Positions 20,745-34,764 of a DNA stretch of 51,568 nucleotides are shown here, piece after piece. Position numbers and translations under genes: made by a program. The stretch spans positions 1-51,568 of the forward strand of contig NZ_AORI01000008.1 in assembly GCF_000367765.1 (NCBI RefSeq), in the 5' to 3' direction. How positions within the stretch are numbered: the first letter of the stretch is position 1; every line of letters begins with the position of its first letter. The notes beneath the pieces were generated by a model that searched no databases, was not told where the DNA came from, and saw nothing but the letters and a program-made list of their open reading frames with translations. The stretch is from Metamycoplasma auris 15026. GTDB taxonomy: Bacteria; Bacillota_I; Bacilli_A; Mycoplasmatales; Metamycoplasmataceae.

Positions 20745-23621
20745 TTATTTATTTAATAATAGTCTTTCTTTTTTCTTGTTGATTAATAATAAAGTTACTT
20801 TGTGCATTGAATAAATTGGAATAAGAATTAAAGGTAAACTAAGTCCATAAGCAACTAAAGTTGCATGTGATGTAATTGCATGATAACTTTTAAAAACAAT
20901 TGCAATTTTTCCGACAAAAACAACTAATAGTAAGAAGAATAAAGAAAATATAACTGAAGCATAAACTTTTCAATAATATAAAGGATTAGATAAAAATATT
21001 GGTTTTTTTGACATTAAATTAATTGAATTAAAAGTCGCTGAAATACCTAATACTAAAAAAGCAATTGTTGAAGCACTTTTAATGATATCCTCGCCACTGA
21101 AGCCGTTATTTTTAGCATATAAAGCTCCTAAATAATAGCCTATCATAGAAATAATTCCCACTAATATTCCTTGTCATAAAGTATTAATTCCCATTCCCTT
21201 AGCAAAAATAGATTCATCTCTTGCAGTAGGAGGATTATTCATATAATCTTCCTTGGAATTTTGAAGTCCTAAAGCAATAGCAGGAAAACCATGGGTAAAT
21301 AAATTAATTCAAAGAAGTTGTGTAGCAGATAGAATATAAATTTCTTTTCCTTCTAATTCACTTCAGCTTTTAAAAACAAAGCTAAAAATAAATAAACCAA
21401 ATAAAACAAGAATAATTTCAGCAATAGAAGTGATTAAAAGATTTTGAATAACATTTTTGATTTTTTGATAAACTGAACGTCCATTTTTTATAGCTGAAAC
21501 AATAGTTGAAAAATTGTCATCTGATAATATCATGTTTGAAGCTTGCTTGGAGGACTCAGTGCCTACTTTTCCCATTGCACAGCCAATGTCAGCCTTTTTT
21601 AGTGCAGGCGCATCATTAACGCCATCACCAGTCATAGCAACAACATGATTTCTTTTTTGTAGTGCATTAACAATACGAAGTTTGTCATTTGGAGCAACAC
21701 GGGCATAAACGGAATATTTTTCAACATTTTGTAGAAGTGCTTCATCATCAAAGTTAGCAAGATCTGCTCCTGTAATTGCTAAATCATTTTCTTGATAAAT
21801 ATTTAAATTTTTAGCAATGGCAATAGCAGTATTGATATTGTCTCCTGTTATCATAATTGGTTTGATACCAGCTTTTAGACAAATTTCAATTGCATCTTTT
21901 GCTTCTTGTCTAGGTGGATCAATCATAGCAACTAATCCATCAAAGTAAAGATTATTTTCTAAATAATCGAACTTTTCTTTATCATTTGCACTTAGAATTT
22001 CATTTAATTGCTCTTTAGTAATTTCTTTTGAAGCAACGCCTAAAACACGAAATGCAGCATTTGATCATTCAATGTTTTTTTGGTTAATTTCTTCTTTTTT
22101 TGTTTTATCAATAATTAGTTTATTAATTAAAACATCAGGAGCTCCCTTAACAATAACAATATATTTATCATTAATTTGATTAATAGTTGTCATCAATTTC
22201 CGCTCTGAATCAAAAGGTAAAACTAAAATTCTTTGATTTTTTTCTTCTAATGTTTTTCTTTCTTTAATAGCTGAGTATTGATTTAATCTATATAAGAAAG
22301 CAATCTCAGTTGGATCTCCTACTTCTTTAAATTCGTCTTTTTTATCATCGTAAACTAAGTTAGCTTCGCAACAAAGAGATCCATATTCAATTAATTTAAG
22401 TAAGGAATTAGTAAGAATTTCTGCATTATTTTTGATGTTTGCAGCAAAATTAAATTCTTTTTGTTCTAAATTAAAAAGTTTCATTATTGTCATTTTATTT
22501 TGCGTTAAAGTTCCAGTTTTATCTGAACATATGACACTACAGCTGCCAAGCGTTTCTACTGTCATTAAGTCTTTAACAATTGCTTTTTCTTTTGCCATTT
22601 TTTGAATGCCAATAACTAAAATAATTGAACTAAAAGCAATTAATCCCTCCGGTATAGCAGCAACTGCTAAAGAAACACCATTAACAATAATTGCACTTCA
22701 GAAAAATGGCTCTTTGAAATGCGTTGCATTTGGAATAGCAAAAAGAATTTGCATAATTACACTAACTAAAAATAAAGATATACCTAGATAACCAAAGATT
22801 TTACCTAACTTATTGATTTTGTTTTGCAAAGGACTTAAGTTTTCTTTTTGCTGCGAAACGGCATCGGAAATTTTTCCTAATTCAGTTTGTTTACCAATAG
22901 CACTAACACAAAAATAAGCAGTGCCAGTTGCAACTACTGAAGATGAATAAACCATAAATTTGCGATCCGCTAAAGGTAAGGATAGATCTTTATTAGCTAA
23001 ATAATCTTTTTGTGAAGGTTCACTTTCACCAGTTAAAGAAGCTTCAATCACACTTAAATTTGATGAGAAAACTAAATATCCATCTGCAGGTACTACATCA
23101 CCAGCTTCAATCATAACAATATCGCCAATTGTTACTTCTTTTGAATCAATTACCATTAGATTATTATTTCTTACTACTTTAGTTTGCAGTGGATTAAGAT
23201 TACTTAAAGCATCTACTGCCTTGGCACTTTTTATTTCTTGAATGGCGCCAATTAAGGAATTGCTAAAGACAACAAATAAAATAATTGTTGGCTCAATAAA
23301 TTCCACAATTAATTCAGTTTTTCATTGTCAGCTATTTCTTATTCCGCTGATGATTGCTAGTATATAAGAAATCAAAGCAGCAATAAGCAAAATAATGACC
23401 AAAACATCTTTAAATTGTTTTAAATAAACTAAAAAAGGATTAATTTTTTTTGTTTTTTTTAGTTCATTTAGGCCAAATTTATTTTGTCTATTTAAAACTT
23501 CATCACTGCTAAGCCCTTGTTTCATTGGTGTATTTAGCAAAGCTTCGTCAACTAAAAAAGGTTCGCTTATTTCTTTGTTTTTGTTATTTTTTTTAGTTTC
23601 ATTTTTATAGTTTAAAATCAT
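20745..23621 (-). CDS. P-type cation-transporting ATPase (P2 type, probably Ca2+)
   Basis: A 958-residue membrane pump, one frame with TGA as Trp. N-terminal cation-ATPase domain (LLNTPMKQGLSSDEVLNRQNKFG), actuator motif TGES, phosphorylation motif CSDKTGTLTQNK (with the aspartate at about residue 350), nucleotide-binding KGAPDVL, and the hinge TGDGVNDAPALKKADIG. AIPEGL in transmembrane helix 4 is the PEGL ion-binding motif of SERCA-like pumps, which favours Ca2+. Four C-terminal hydrophobic segments are visible. Which cation is moved remains inferred. No recognisable partner gene nearby. Confidence 0.92.
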
Positions 23622-23658
23622 ATTTTAAAATTTTATAATATTTTACTTATATAACTAA

Positions 23659-23664
23659 TATAAT
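23659..23664 (+). promoter_or_regulatory. -10 box of tRNA-Ser(GGA)
   Basis: TATAAT 22 nt before the first tRNA base; no clear -35 box. Confidence 0.45.
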
Positions 23665-23685
23665 AGTTATATTGGAATTTTATAT

Positions 23686-23775
23686 GGGCAATTACTCAAG
23701 TGGTCTAAGAGGATAGCTTGGAAGGTTATTAGGAGTTAACAGCTCGCAAGGGTTCGAATCCCTTATTGCCCGCCA
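23686..23775 (+). tRNA. tRNA-Ser (anticodon GGA)
   Basis: A class II tRNA with acceptor GGGCAAT/ATTGCCC, discriminator G and encoded CCA. Anticodon stem ATAGC/GTTAT with loop TTGGAAG gives GGA. The long variable arm and GGTTCGAATC T-loop are present. It decodes UCC/UCU. Nearly identical in acceptor, variable and T arms to the tRNA at 23939. Confidence 0.95.
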
Positions 23776-23938
23776 TATCAAAAAGCCAATTGAGATTCCT
23801 AACCATAATATAAAAAGTAAGCATTAGAGTGGTTTGCTTACTTTTACTTTTTTAAGGTATATAAATTGTTATTTTTAGAATATGAAAAACTAATTTATTA
23901 CCTAAATTAAATTAAAATAATTATTATTATTATAATTT

Positions 23939-24028
23939 GGGCAATTACTCAAGTGGCCAAAGAGGACAGTCTCGAAAATTGTTAGGAGTTAATAGCTCGC
24001 AAGGGTTCGAATCCCTTATTGCCCGCCA
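23939..24028 (+). tRNA. tRNA-Ser (anticodon CGA)
   Basis: Same acceptor and T arms as the preceding tRNA. Anticodon stem ACAGT/ATTGT with loop CTCGAAA gives CGA, decoding UCG. With the Ser(UGA) gene at 39814 the window encodes three serine isoacceptors for UCN. Likely a tandem duplication followed by anticodon change. Confidence 0.94.
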
Positions 24029-24048
24029 TATCATAAAAAATGCATAAA

Positions 24049-24086
24049 AAAAAGATATGACTTTTTTATTGGAGTCATATCTTTTT
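24049..24086. terminator. Bidirectional terminator after tRNA-Ser and the DUF285 gene
   Basis: Perfect 13-bp arms 24049-24061 (AAAAAGATATGAC) and 24074-24086, with T-runs on both strands. It overlaps the stop codon of the minus-strand gene. Confidence 0.9.
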
Positions 24087-25785
24087 ATTTTGCAGATGAG
24101 GTGGATCTGGAGTTAGTTTCCCGCATACTCATTTTCTTTACTTTCTCTTTTAATTTTTCAGGTAGATAATTTTCTTTATCATGTATTTTTGACCCTTCAA
24201 CAAATTTGAAATATTGGTGAGATTTTTTTAATTTGTCAGTATTTCAATTTTTAATATCTTGATCAAATGAGGTAGCATTAAAAAACATTCGACCCATATC
24301 TTCAACATTATTAGTGTTTCATGTTCCAATAGGTTTATTAAATTTAGATGCTCCTTCAAACATTGATCTCATAGATTTAACTTCTTCAGTTTTTCAATCA
24401 TTTAGCTCTTGGTTGAAAACTTTGGCACTAGCAAACATAAAAGACATATCAGCAACCATTTTTACGTTTCAATTTTTTAATTCTTGATTAAATTTTTCAG
24501 CTCCATAAAACATTTGAGCCATATCAGTAACTTTTTCAGTTCTTCATTTTGATATATCTTGGTTGAACGTTTTAGCAAATGTAAACATTGCATTCATACT
24601 TGTTGCATTTTCAGTATTTCAATCTTTTAATTTACCATTAAATGATTCAGCAGAATTAAACATATTTCTAAATGACTTGACTTTTGTGGTTTTTCATTTT
24701 GAAATATTGCCATTAAATTTCTTTGCTCCCCAAAAAGTAGATTCCATACTTGTGATATTTGAAGTATCTCATTGGTCAATACCTTCAACTATTTCGCTTT
24801 CCAAGTCCTTAAAAGCACCCTCTAAAGTTGTAATTAAACTAGGTAAAGTTGTCGGAACCTTCTTTATATTTTTTGGAAAATTAATAGCCTGAAATTCATC
24901 TTCTTTAGTATGATGGAAGCCAATTTCAATGATTTCATTAGTATCTAAATTTACTAAGTTTAAGTCAGGAGTACTTCTTAAATTTCCATTTTTATCAAGG
25001 TATTTAGTAGGTCTTTTCCCTCTTTTAACTTCCCCTACTTCTAGACTTAATTCTTCGTTATCAAGAAGAAGATTGAAGGTTGATGGCTTTCTAGGTTCTT
25101 CTTTTTTCTCTTCCATCTCTTCTTTCATTTCAGGTTTCTTATTTTTAGTATCCTCTTGGTCTTTAAAAATTGAATAGAAACCTTTTTGACTATCATTTTC
25201 CTTTAATGAAATCTTTGAAAGAGGACGATTGATCTTATCAGTAATTTTTTGCAATATTTCTGAAAAATAGTCAGTAGTTGTTAACTTACCTTTGAACTCT
25301 TGGTCTCACAATTTTTCAACTATTTCTTTTGTTTTGTTTCTATAATCACTTTTTGTTTGAACTTCAAAAGTTACTTCTAAGCTACCTGTATATCTTTCTT
25401 TAATTTTTGATGAAAGTTTTGCACTTTTTTCAGAAGGTCCATCTAGAGTAAGTGTTTCAAAAACATTGCTATCAACACTTGAATTTTTAGCTTTCAAAGC
25501 ATCAATAATCTCTTGAGAAGTTGGCTTAGATTCATCTGTAAGAATTAGACCTAAATTCTTATTTGGAAATAGATCATTTAGACTCACTTGACCCATTTTG
25601 TTTGGCATGTTATACATATTATTTCCATGCATTGAACCTTGGTCATTTTGAGAGTTTTCAATATTTGAATTATTTGCATTTTTATTTTTTTTGCTTAAAA
25701 CAATTGCAGTAGGAATGGCAATGGTAGGAACTGCAATTCCAGCTGCAGTTGAAATGCCAATAATAAGCTTTTTATTTTTTGTCAT
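24085..25785 (-). CDS. DUF285 (BspA-like, PARCEL-type) repeat surface protein
   Basis: A 566-residue protein. Residues 5-33 are a hydrophobic signal-anchor without a lipobox Cys. A linker rich in Asn/Lys/Glu follows, with a domain of unknown type. From residue 340 there are eight consecutive repeats of about 25 residues with the pattern W-x-T-x-x-V-x-x-M-x-x-M-F-x-x-A-x-x-F-N-x-x-I (seven full, the last degenerate), then a charged tail. This is the DUF285 family encoded by PARCEL elements in mycoplasmas, often expanded and laterally exchanged. The repeat Trp codons are all TGA. Presumed surface protein, ligand unknown. Confidence 0.88.
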
Positions 25786-26209
25786 TCTTTAATATACCTT
25801 TTAGTTTTTTTATTTTTTATTTTGTTTACAAGATTATTTTTACATTACTTAAATTAATAGAAAATATTTTAAAATATTGAAAAAGTAAAGTATAACTAAA
25901 AATACAAAAATTCCTAAAAATTAGGATAAAAATGCCCAATTTTATTGCTTTTAGATTGAACAAATATTGATTTTTGCTAAAAAATTATGTTTTTTAGAAT
26001 CTTAACTTTATTGTTTTTCTTATTGAAATAAGACTAACTAAATGGCTAAAAATCAAGCTTTTATAACCTTTAAAAATCTTTCTAAATAAGGTATAAAATG
26101 TAGCTCTATTTAATATTTATATAAACTAATTTTTCTAAGTTACTGCAATGCATTTTATACGATCTTTTCGACCAAAAATTAAATGCAAATAATTTTCTTG
26201 TTTTATAAC
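25786..26209. other. Gene-free region between DUF285 gene and lepA
   Basis: About 420 nt of AT-rich sequence with no supportable gene. It should contain divergent promoters. A palindrome AATATTTTAAAATATT lies near 25863-25878. Nothing else is clear. Confidence 0.5.
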
Positions 26210-26215
26210 TATAAT
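26210..26215 (+). promoter_or_regulatory. -10 box of lepA
   Basis: TATAAT ending 9 nt before the ATG at 26225; no Shine-Dalgarno, so a leaderless start is likely. Confidence 0.55.
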
Positions 26216-26224
26216 TATAAAAAT

Positions 26225-28033
26225 ATGACAAATGAAAAGATAAGAAATTTTGCAATCATTGCCCATATTGACCATGGAAAAAGTACACTTGCTGACAGAA
26301 TTTTAGAATTCACTGATACAGTAAGTAAACGGGATTTAAAACCCCAACTTTTAGACTCAATGGACTTAGAACAAGAACGTGGTATTACAATCAAATTGAA
26401 TGCTGTGCAAATTAAGTATAAGGACTATATTTTTCATTTAATTGATACACCAGGTCATGTGGACTTCACTTATGAAGTAAGTAGAAGTTTAGCTGCTTGC
26501 GAAGGAGCACTTTTATTAGTTGATGCAACACAAGGAATTCAAGCACAAACACTAGCTAATGTTTATTTAGCTATTGAAAATAATCTCGAAATTATTCCTG
26601 TTATTAACAAAGTTGACTTGCCAAGTGCTGATCCTGAACGCATCAAAAAAGAAATTGAAAATATTATTGGAATTGATGCTTCCGATGCAATTTTAATTTC
26701 AGCTAAAACAGGAATTAATATTGATAAAGTTGTAGAAGCAATTATTAAAAGAATTCCAGCCCCAAAAGAAGCAAATCCAAATAAGCCTCTTGAAGCCTTA
26801 ATTTTTGATAGTTACTTTGATAATTATCGGGGTGTTGTTATTTATACAAGAATTTTCAATGGTGAGCTTAAGGTTGGTGATGAAATTTATTTTATGCAAA
26901 CTAAGAAAAAATATTTAGTTTCTGAACTTGGCGTTAAGAATCCAAATGAAGAAAAAAAAGAAAAACTAAGTGCTGGTGAAGTTGGATGAATTGCTGCATC
27001 AATTCGGGATGTTAAAAGTGTTTCTGTTGGGGATACTATAACTTTAGCTAACAATCCAATTTCCTATCCACTTCCTGGATATAAAAAAATGAAGCCAGTT
27101 GTTTACACTGGATTTTATCCTGTTGATACAAGAGATTACAATCTATTAAAAGATGCCCTTGAAAAAATTAGTTTGTCTGATTCTTCGATTGTTTGAGAAC
27201 CTGAAACTTCCAAAGCCTTAGGTTTTGGTTTTCGAATTGGGTTTTTAGGGCTGTTGCATATGGATGTGCTCCAAGAAAGACTTGAAAGAGAATTTAATAT
27301 TGATATTTTAGCAACAGCGCCATCTGTTGAATTCGTTATAACTTTAACAAATGGCGAAGTGCTATATATTACTAATCCTTCACTTTTTCCTGATAGAAGT
27401 GTCATTAAAAGTATTGAGGAACCTTACATTCGAGCTTCAATTATGCTAACGGAAGAATATATTGGGCCAATTATGGAACTGTGTCAATCTAAAAGAGGTA
27501 AATATATTGAAATTGAATATTTGGATGAAAAAAGAAGAAGACTTGTTTATGAGTTGCCCTTAAATGAAACAATTTTTGATTTCTTTGATCTAATGAAAAG
27601 TTATTCAAAAGGTTATGCTTCTTTTGATTATGAACATATAGGACTACGCGAAAGTGATTTAGTAAAAGTAGATATTATGCTTAATGGTGAAAAGATTGAT
27701 ACTCTTGCTTTAATTGTGCATCGTGATTTTGCTTATAATCGTAGCCGTGAATTAGCTGAAAAACTTAAAGAAGTAGTGCCAAGAAAAAACTTTGAAATTC
27801 CAATTCAGGCTGCAATTGGGGGTAAAATAATAGCAAGAGAAACAATTAAAGCATACAGAAAAGATGTCACTGCCAAATTGTATGGTGGCGATGTCACAAG
27901 AAGACAAAAACTTCTTAAAAAACAAAAAGAAGGTAAGAAGCGAATGAAACAAATTGGCAGTGTTGAAGTTCCTCAAGAAGCCTTCTTAGCAATCCTAAAA
28001 ACCGAAACTTCAAGCAATAAAAAAAATAAGTAA
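26225..28033 (+). CDS. lepA: Elongation factor 4 (LepA)
   Basis: A 602-residue ribosome-associated GTPase that back-translocates stalled ribosomes. G1 is [15 protein letters not shown] at residues 11-25; DTPGHVDF is G3 and NKVDL is G4. Domain II, then the LepA-specific C-terminal domain with [31 protein letters not shown], complete the protein. An upstream in-frame ATG at 26183 is rejected: [18 protein letters not shown] is the family start and the -10 box lies between the two. Two internal TGA codons are Trp. Confidence 0.97.
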
Positions 28034-28083
28034 AACAAAACTTGAATTAATTAATATTAAACTAAAGCAAAAGGAGGTGTACA

Positions 28084-28989
28084 TTGGAAATTAAACCATT
28101 AATTATCAATCATCAAAGTAATGATTTATTAGTTGTTGATGAAAAAACAAATACTTCACAAATTGCTACAATGGTTGATACAAGCAATACTGAAAATCCT
28201 TCAGATAAGACTAAAATGCTTGATCCTGAAAGAGTTATTCCTAACGAAATTTACAAACTTTTTTCATCAGAAAAAATTCAAAAGAAAATTAATTTGATTT
28301 TATTTAGTGTTGTTTTTTTATTTTCAGTGATTGCCTGCTTGATTTTTGCTTTTGCAAAAGATTTATTTATTAAATTGAAATTAGTTGATGAATCAATTAA
28401 AGCAATTCCTTGAGGTTGGTATGTAATTCCAACCATTTTAATCATTATTTCATTTACTTATTTTTCTTTAAATCTTATTGAATTTATAAGTATTAAAAAG
28501 TCAATTATTTTCTATCGAGTTGAATTAAGAAAAGGTAATCAAAAAGCACCGCAATATATTGAAAAACTTTATTTAAGATTACTAAAAAAACAAGTTCGCC
28601 GAACTTGATTAGCTGTAGCGTTTTTGTTTTATGTGGGAGTTTTTACACTTATTTTTTGAGCACTAAAAGATCAAAAATGAGGAAAACTTGATTTTAAAAA
28701 ATGAATCCATAATTCATTTTCCAACCCTAACATTTTAGTGTATACACTTTGTGGTATAATGCTATTGGTATTAATGCTATTTATTATTGGCACAATCTAT
28801 CGCAAGAAAAAAATTAGTGATATTCAAGTATTTTTTGGCTCTGAAATCATGGACTATAAAGATTATGCTGAAATAAAAACCAAAACACATAAGTTTTGAG
28901 CAAAAGTATTCTTTTTAAGTGTATTAATTATTCTTATAATACCTGCAATCATTTTATTAATAGTTTTAAAAGTAAGAAAAAGAATTTAA
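28084..28989 (+). CDS. Five-TM membrane protein of unknown function
   Basis: A 301-residue protein starting at TTG. The start is set by AAAGGAGGT, 6 nt upstream, the strongest ribosome site in this region; no ATG is near. The first 65 residues are polar. About five membrane segments follow (roughly 70-93, 114-136, 179-198, 218-242 and 272-298), with a basic linker between the second and third. It resembles the MSC_0882-type membrane proteins of mycoplasmas, but I recognise this only loosely. Downstream of lepA by 50 nt and probably co-transcribed with it and the next gene. Confidence 0.7.
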
Positions 28990-29005
28990 AAAAGGAATTG
29001 AAAAA

Positions 29006-29230
29006 ATGCCTACCTGGGGAATTGTATTATTAGTTATATTACCATTGCTATTTGCTGCTATTTCTGCATTTGTTACACTTTATATTGCAAAGAAAAAATT
29101 CGAAAAACAATTAAAAGAAAATCCACCAATCAATGAAAAAATGATTCGGGTAATGTTTCAACAAATGGGTCGCAAAGCATCAGAAGCTCAAATTAGACAA
29201 GTTATGCGTTCAATGAAAAACGCTAAATAA
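29006..29230 (+). CDS. YneF (UPF0154) small membrane protein
   Basis: A 74-residue protein: one N-terminal membrane helix (residues 3-27), a basic KKKFEKQLKENPPINEKMIRVMFQQMGRK segment and a C-terminal SEAQIRQVMRSMK, all typical of the YneF family of Firmicutes and mollicutes. Function unknown. AAGGAATTG is the ribosome site; 16 nt after the preceding gene. Confidence 0.9.
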   Translation: MPTWGIVLLVILPLLFAAISAFVTLYIAKKKFEKQLKENPPINEKMIRVMFQQMGRKASEAQIRQVMRSMKNAK

Positions 29231-29248
29231 TAAAATTAAAGAAATAAG

Positions 29249-29278
29249 AAATCTCAGTTGATATTGAGATTTTTTTGT
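29249..29278 (+). terminator. Intrinsic terminator after yneF
   Basis: AAATCTCA (29249-29256) and TGAGATTT (29265-29272) pair over 8 bp, followed by a T run. Confidence 0.85.
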
Positions 29279-29375
29279 TTTCTTGCTAAAAAGAAAAAAA
29301 TAAATTACAAAAAAATGCTTTCTATATCTTAATAGTGCTAATCTTATATAGTTTACATTTTTGGGATTAAAAAAG

Positions 29376-30700
29376 ATGAAAACATACACAAAAAAACATA
29401 AAATACACTAGCTCTCTTACTTTATCAATGATTGGGTCAGAGGCATTTAAACTTTGAAGTTCAATTTTTATATATAAATTTACAGGTAACCTTTGGTTAG
29501 TAACAATCTTTTATTTATTAATTCAGCTTCCTTCAATCTTTGTTTATTTGTTAAGTTCGAAAATTGTGAAAAAATTAAAGAATGATAAATTAATTTTATT
29601 GATTGCTGACATTTTTAGTTTTGTATATTTAATCCCCGGTGTTAATTAATTTATTCCTCATTGAGAATAAATTGATTCTTTCAATCGTATTGATCATATT
29701 AAATACTTGTCTTGGAATTATTCATTCATTTAGATTTATTTATCTAAAAAATGTTGTCTATTATATTGCAACAAATAATAAAGAAATGAAAACGCTAAAT
29801 ATATCTAATTCATTTGCAACATCATTTGGTCTTCTTTTATCTGCAATTCTTTCATTCTTTTTATTCAAGAATTTAGCCTTCTATTGGTTAGTAGTTTTGA
29901 ATATGGTTACGTATTTTCTTTCTGGTTTCTTGTATTTTTCTTTGAAAACTACAAGTTCACCACAAATTTTCAAAAAGAAATTGAAACTAAGAAGCAAATT
30001 ATTAAAAAAACTAAGTTAAAATCGTGAATTTTTATTCTTTGTGGTTCATTTTTAGCTGGTATATTTCTATATCCAAAAAACTCTGGGCTTTCCCAATTAT
30101 TTTCAAGTTTGATTAGTTACAAGATTGATACGTGAGGCTTTTATTTATCAATTATTTTTACTTTGTTTTCATTATTTGGTGTAATAGTATCTTATTTGTT
30201 AAGCAAAAAAGAAAAATCTCAAAAAACATTTTTTTATTCTAATTTGCTTAATGTTAATTTTAAATTTTGTTTGATTACCATTTAAGAATGCAAATGAAAG
30301 TAGCTATTTAATAAGTTATATTGTAATTACTACAACACAACAATTTCTATTTTCACTGTTTATTCCAATTTTTTATTCATTATCATATGAATTATTTGAT
30401 AAGAATAATTTTCATAAGCAAAATGGCATATCAATTGTTTTTAGAATTTTGTTATCATCATTAATTAATTTGCTATTAACACTGATAACAATAAAATTTA
30501 CATACTTTTATGCTTACTTATTTTATTCAGCAGTTATTTTAATTGCTTGTTTGGGGATTTTTTATTCTATGTTTGATTGAAAAGATTTAAAAATTAAAAA
30601 ATATTATAACAATAAATTAATTTCAGATGAATATAAGGAAACAACCAAAAAAAGGCTTATGAGAGTCTGAAAAATTAATCTTAAATGACTTAATTACTAA
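29376..30700 (+). pseudogene. MFS permease remnant with five frameshifts
   Basis: Reading in one frame is impossible, but successive frames give a coherent 12-helix transporter: MKTYTKKHK (from 29376), then NTLALLLYQ in another frame, GSEAFKLWSSIFIYKFTGNLW (from about 29431), LINLFL...FLYFSLKTT (29639 to about 29970), KLKSWIFILCGSFLAGIF (to about 30240), and LMLILNFVWLPF to TAA at 30698-30700. Frames run 0-2-1-2-1-2. The pattern resembles mycoplasma MFS permeases. No other gene here is so damaged, so true decay is more likely than sequencing error. The last 74 nt overlap the next gene. Confidence 0.75.
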
Positions 30701-31304
30701 GAATAATAAAATAGAAGATATTTTAGATATTGGCTGCGGAACTGGAAGAACTACTTTTGCATTAGAAAAACTTTTTCCAAATGCAAAAATTATTGCTATT
30801 GATATTTCAAAAGAATTAATGAAAAATTTAAAAGATACAAAAAATATCACTTTTTTAATGCAAAATATTCTAACTTTCAAAGAAGATACTAAATTTGATT
30901 TAATCTTCTTTAGTTTCAACGGGCTAACGAATATAATTTCTAAAAGAGATCTTGATAAATTCTTTAAAAAAATCAATAATCTTCTAAGAGATAAAAATAG
31001 TCATTTTATATTTACAATTCATGATATGTTTTCATCAGATGAATATAAAAATTTTTGAGTTAATAAGATTAAAGTTTATTCTCTTCCATTATTTTCAAAT
31101 AAAAAAGTTCTAATCAATCCGCGTCCTGACATTAAGCATATTAAGCATATCAATAGATTTTATACACATGAAGATATGCTAAAAATCTTTGATATTTATT
31201 CTTTTAAATTAAATAAGCATTTTAAACGTAATGATGATCTTGAAGAAGATTGAGTTAAAGATATTTCAATGCCTGTAATCTTCTATGATATTTCAAAAAA
31301 ATAA
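30627..31304 (+). CDS. Class I SAM-dependent methyltransferase
   Basis: A 225-residue protein. Motif I is ILDIGCGTGRTTFALEK (about residues 30-46), motif II IIAIDIS, and FDLIFFSFNGLTN is the motif IV region. The substrate cannot be told: it is of the small-molecule or general UbiE-like type. Start ATG 30627 has no ribosome site; it lies inside the end of the damaged permease gene, suggesting former translational coupling. TGA codons are Trp. Confidence 0.8.
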
Positions 31305-31308
31305 TAGT

Positions 31309-31340
31309 AAAATTCGAAACATGGCTTTCGAATTTTTAAA
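31309..31340 (+). terminator. Intrinsic terminator after the methyltransferase
   Basis: Perfect 10-bp arms AAATTCGAAA (31310-31319) and TTTCGAATTT (31326-31335), 6-nt loop, then T residues. Confidence 0.85.
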
Positions 31341-31393
31341 TTCTGATTTTTAATAGCGATTAAGAAAATGAAATTAATTTAAATACTTTTTAA

Positions 31394-31449
31394 ATAACTA
31401 ATAGAGGCAAAGATTAAATTAGTTATGTACTTAAATATTTAAATATAAT
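31394..31449 (+). promoter_or_regulatory. Dyad and -10 box before the TrmN6-like gene
   Basis: ATAACTAAT (31394-31402) and ATTAGTTAT (31418-31426) are a perfect 9-bp inverted repeat. TATAAT (31444-31449) ends 10 nt before the ATG at 31460, predicting a leaderless mRNA. Confidence 0.5.
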
Positions 31450-31459
31450 TTAATAGACA

Positions 31460-33809
<2,350 letters not shown>

Positions 33810-33860
33810 TCAATCTAATATAATTCAAGATGTTAAATTTCATCAATCAACTAAATTAAA

Positions 33861-33897
33861 AAAAATAGAGTATCCTGATTGGAACTCTATTTTTTAT
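33861..33897. terminator. Bidirectional terminator after metG
   Basis: AAAAATAGAGT (33861-33871) and ACTCTATTTTT (33884-33894) pair over 11 bp with T- and A-runs outside. Confidence 0.9.
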
Positions 33898-33904
33898 TAA
33901 TTAA

Positions 33905-34756
33905 TTATCATTCAAAATTAAATGTAATTAGAAATGCTGATAGATATTTAAAGTTATTTTTAACTTTTCTATTTTTAACTAAAATAGCAGTTATTTTTGT
34001 TATATATGAAATAATGAAGATACCAACAAATAAAACAATTATAGTGATTAAATTAGTTCAACCTGCTTTTCAGTAATCAAAAGTATAATTTGCCCATACA
34101 GTAATGATTGAAATAATAAAATATGTCATTAATAAACAATTAATTCACAAGTAATTGATTGTGTTTCCGCAGTTAATTTTGTTACTTGATTTTGATTTAT
34201 ACAATAGTGGAATTAGTAGATTGTCAATCAATATGATTCTTATTAATGAAAATGAAGCAAATGCAATAATTACTTGATGAATTCAATCATGTTTGTTTGA
34301 AGTATCTTTATATGCAAAAGTAATAATAAGTGTGTGAAGAAGAATATAGAAAGCAAATCAAATTAAATTAACATAGAATTGTAAGTTAATCAAACTAGAT
34401 TTTGTTTCCTTATATGAATCTTTTTCAATAATATATTTTGCAATATTGTAACTTTGAACATTTTTTAAATTATTTGAGTCAGAAATTAATCTATTAATTG
34501 TTGGACTTATGAATGTAAAATTGATGATTGATATAGTAATAAATATAAAAAGTTTAGCAATGGTAATTGCAAAAATTGCTGGACGATTAGTTGCAACCAC
34601 ATTAACTTTGATTGAAATAATATCAATTGCGTAAATCAAAATGAAAAAAGCTTGAATTATTCAACTGAAACTTAGTGCAATATCACGTTTTTTTGATTTA
34701 TTCAATGAATATAGCAAGTGACTTGAGCTAAATATTGATGTGTGTAAATATTTCAT
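33905..34756 (-). CDS. Multi-spanning membrane protein coupled to cysteine peptidase
   Basis: A 283-residue, very hydrophobic protein with about six membrane segments and a short soluble N-terminus. I do not recognise a family. Its Shine-Dalgarno (AGGAG) overlaps the TAG stop of the upstream cysteine peptidase gene, so the two are translationally coupled and probably work together, for example as anchor, exporter or partner of the peptidase. The partnership is inferred from gene order only. Confidence 0.75.
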
Positions 34757-34764
34757 ATTTTCTC

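Noticed and set aside
26183-26224. Upstream ATG of lepA
   Set aside because: A -10 box lies between it and the family start at 26225.
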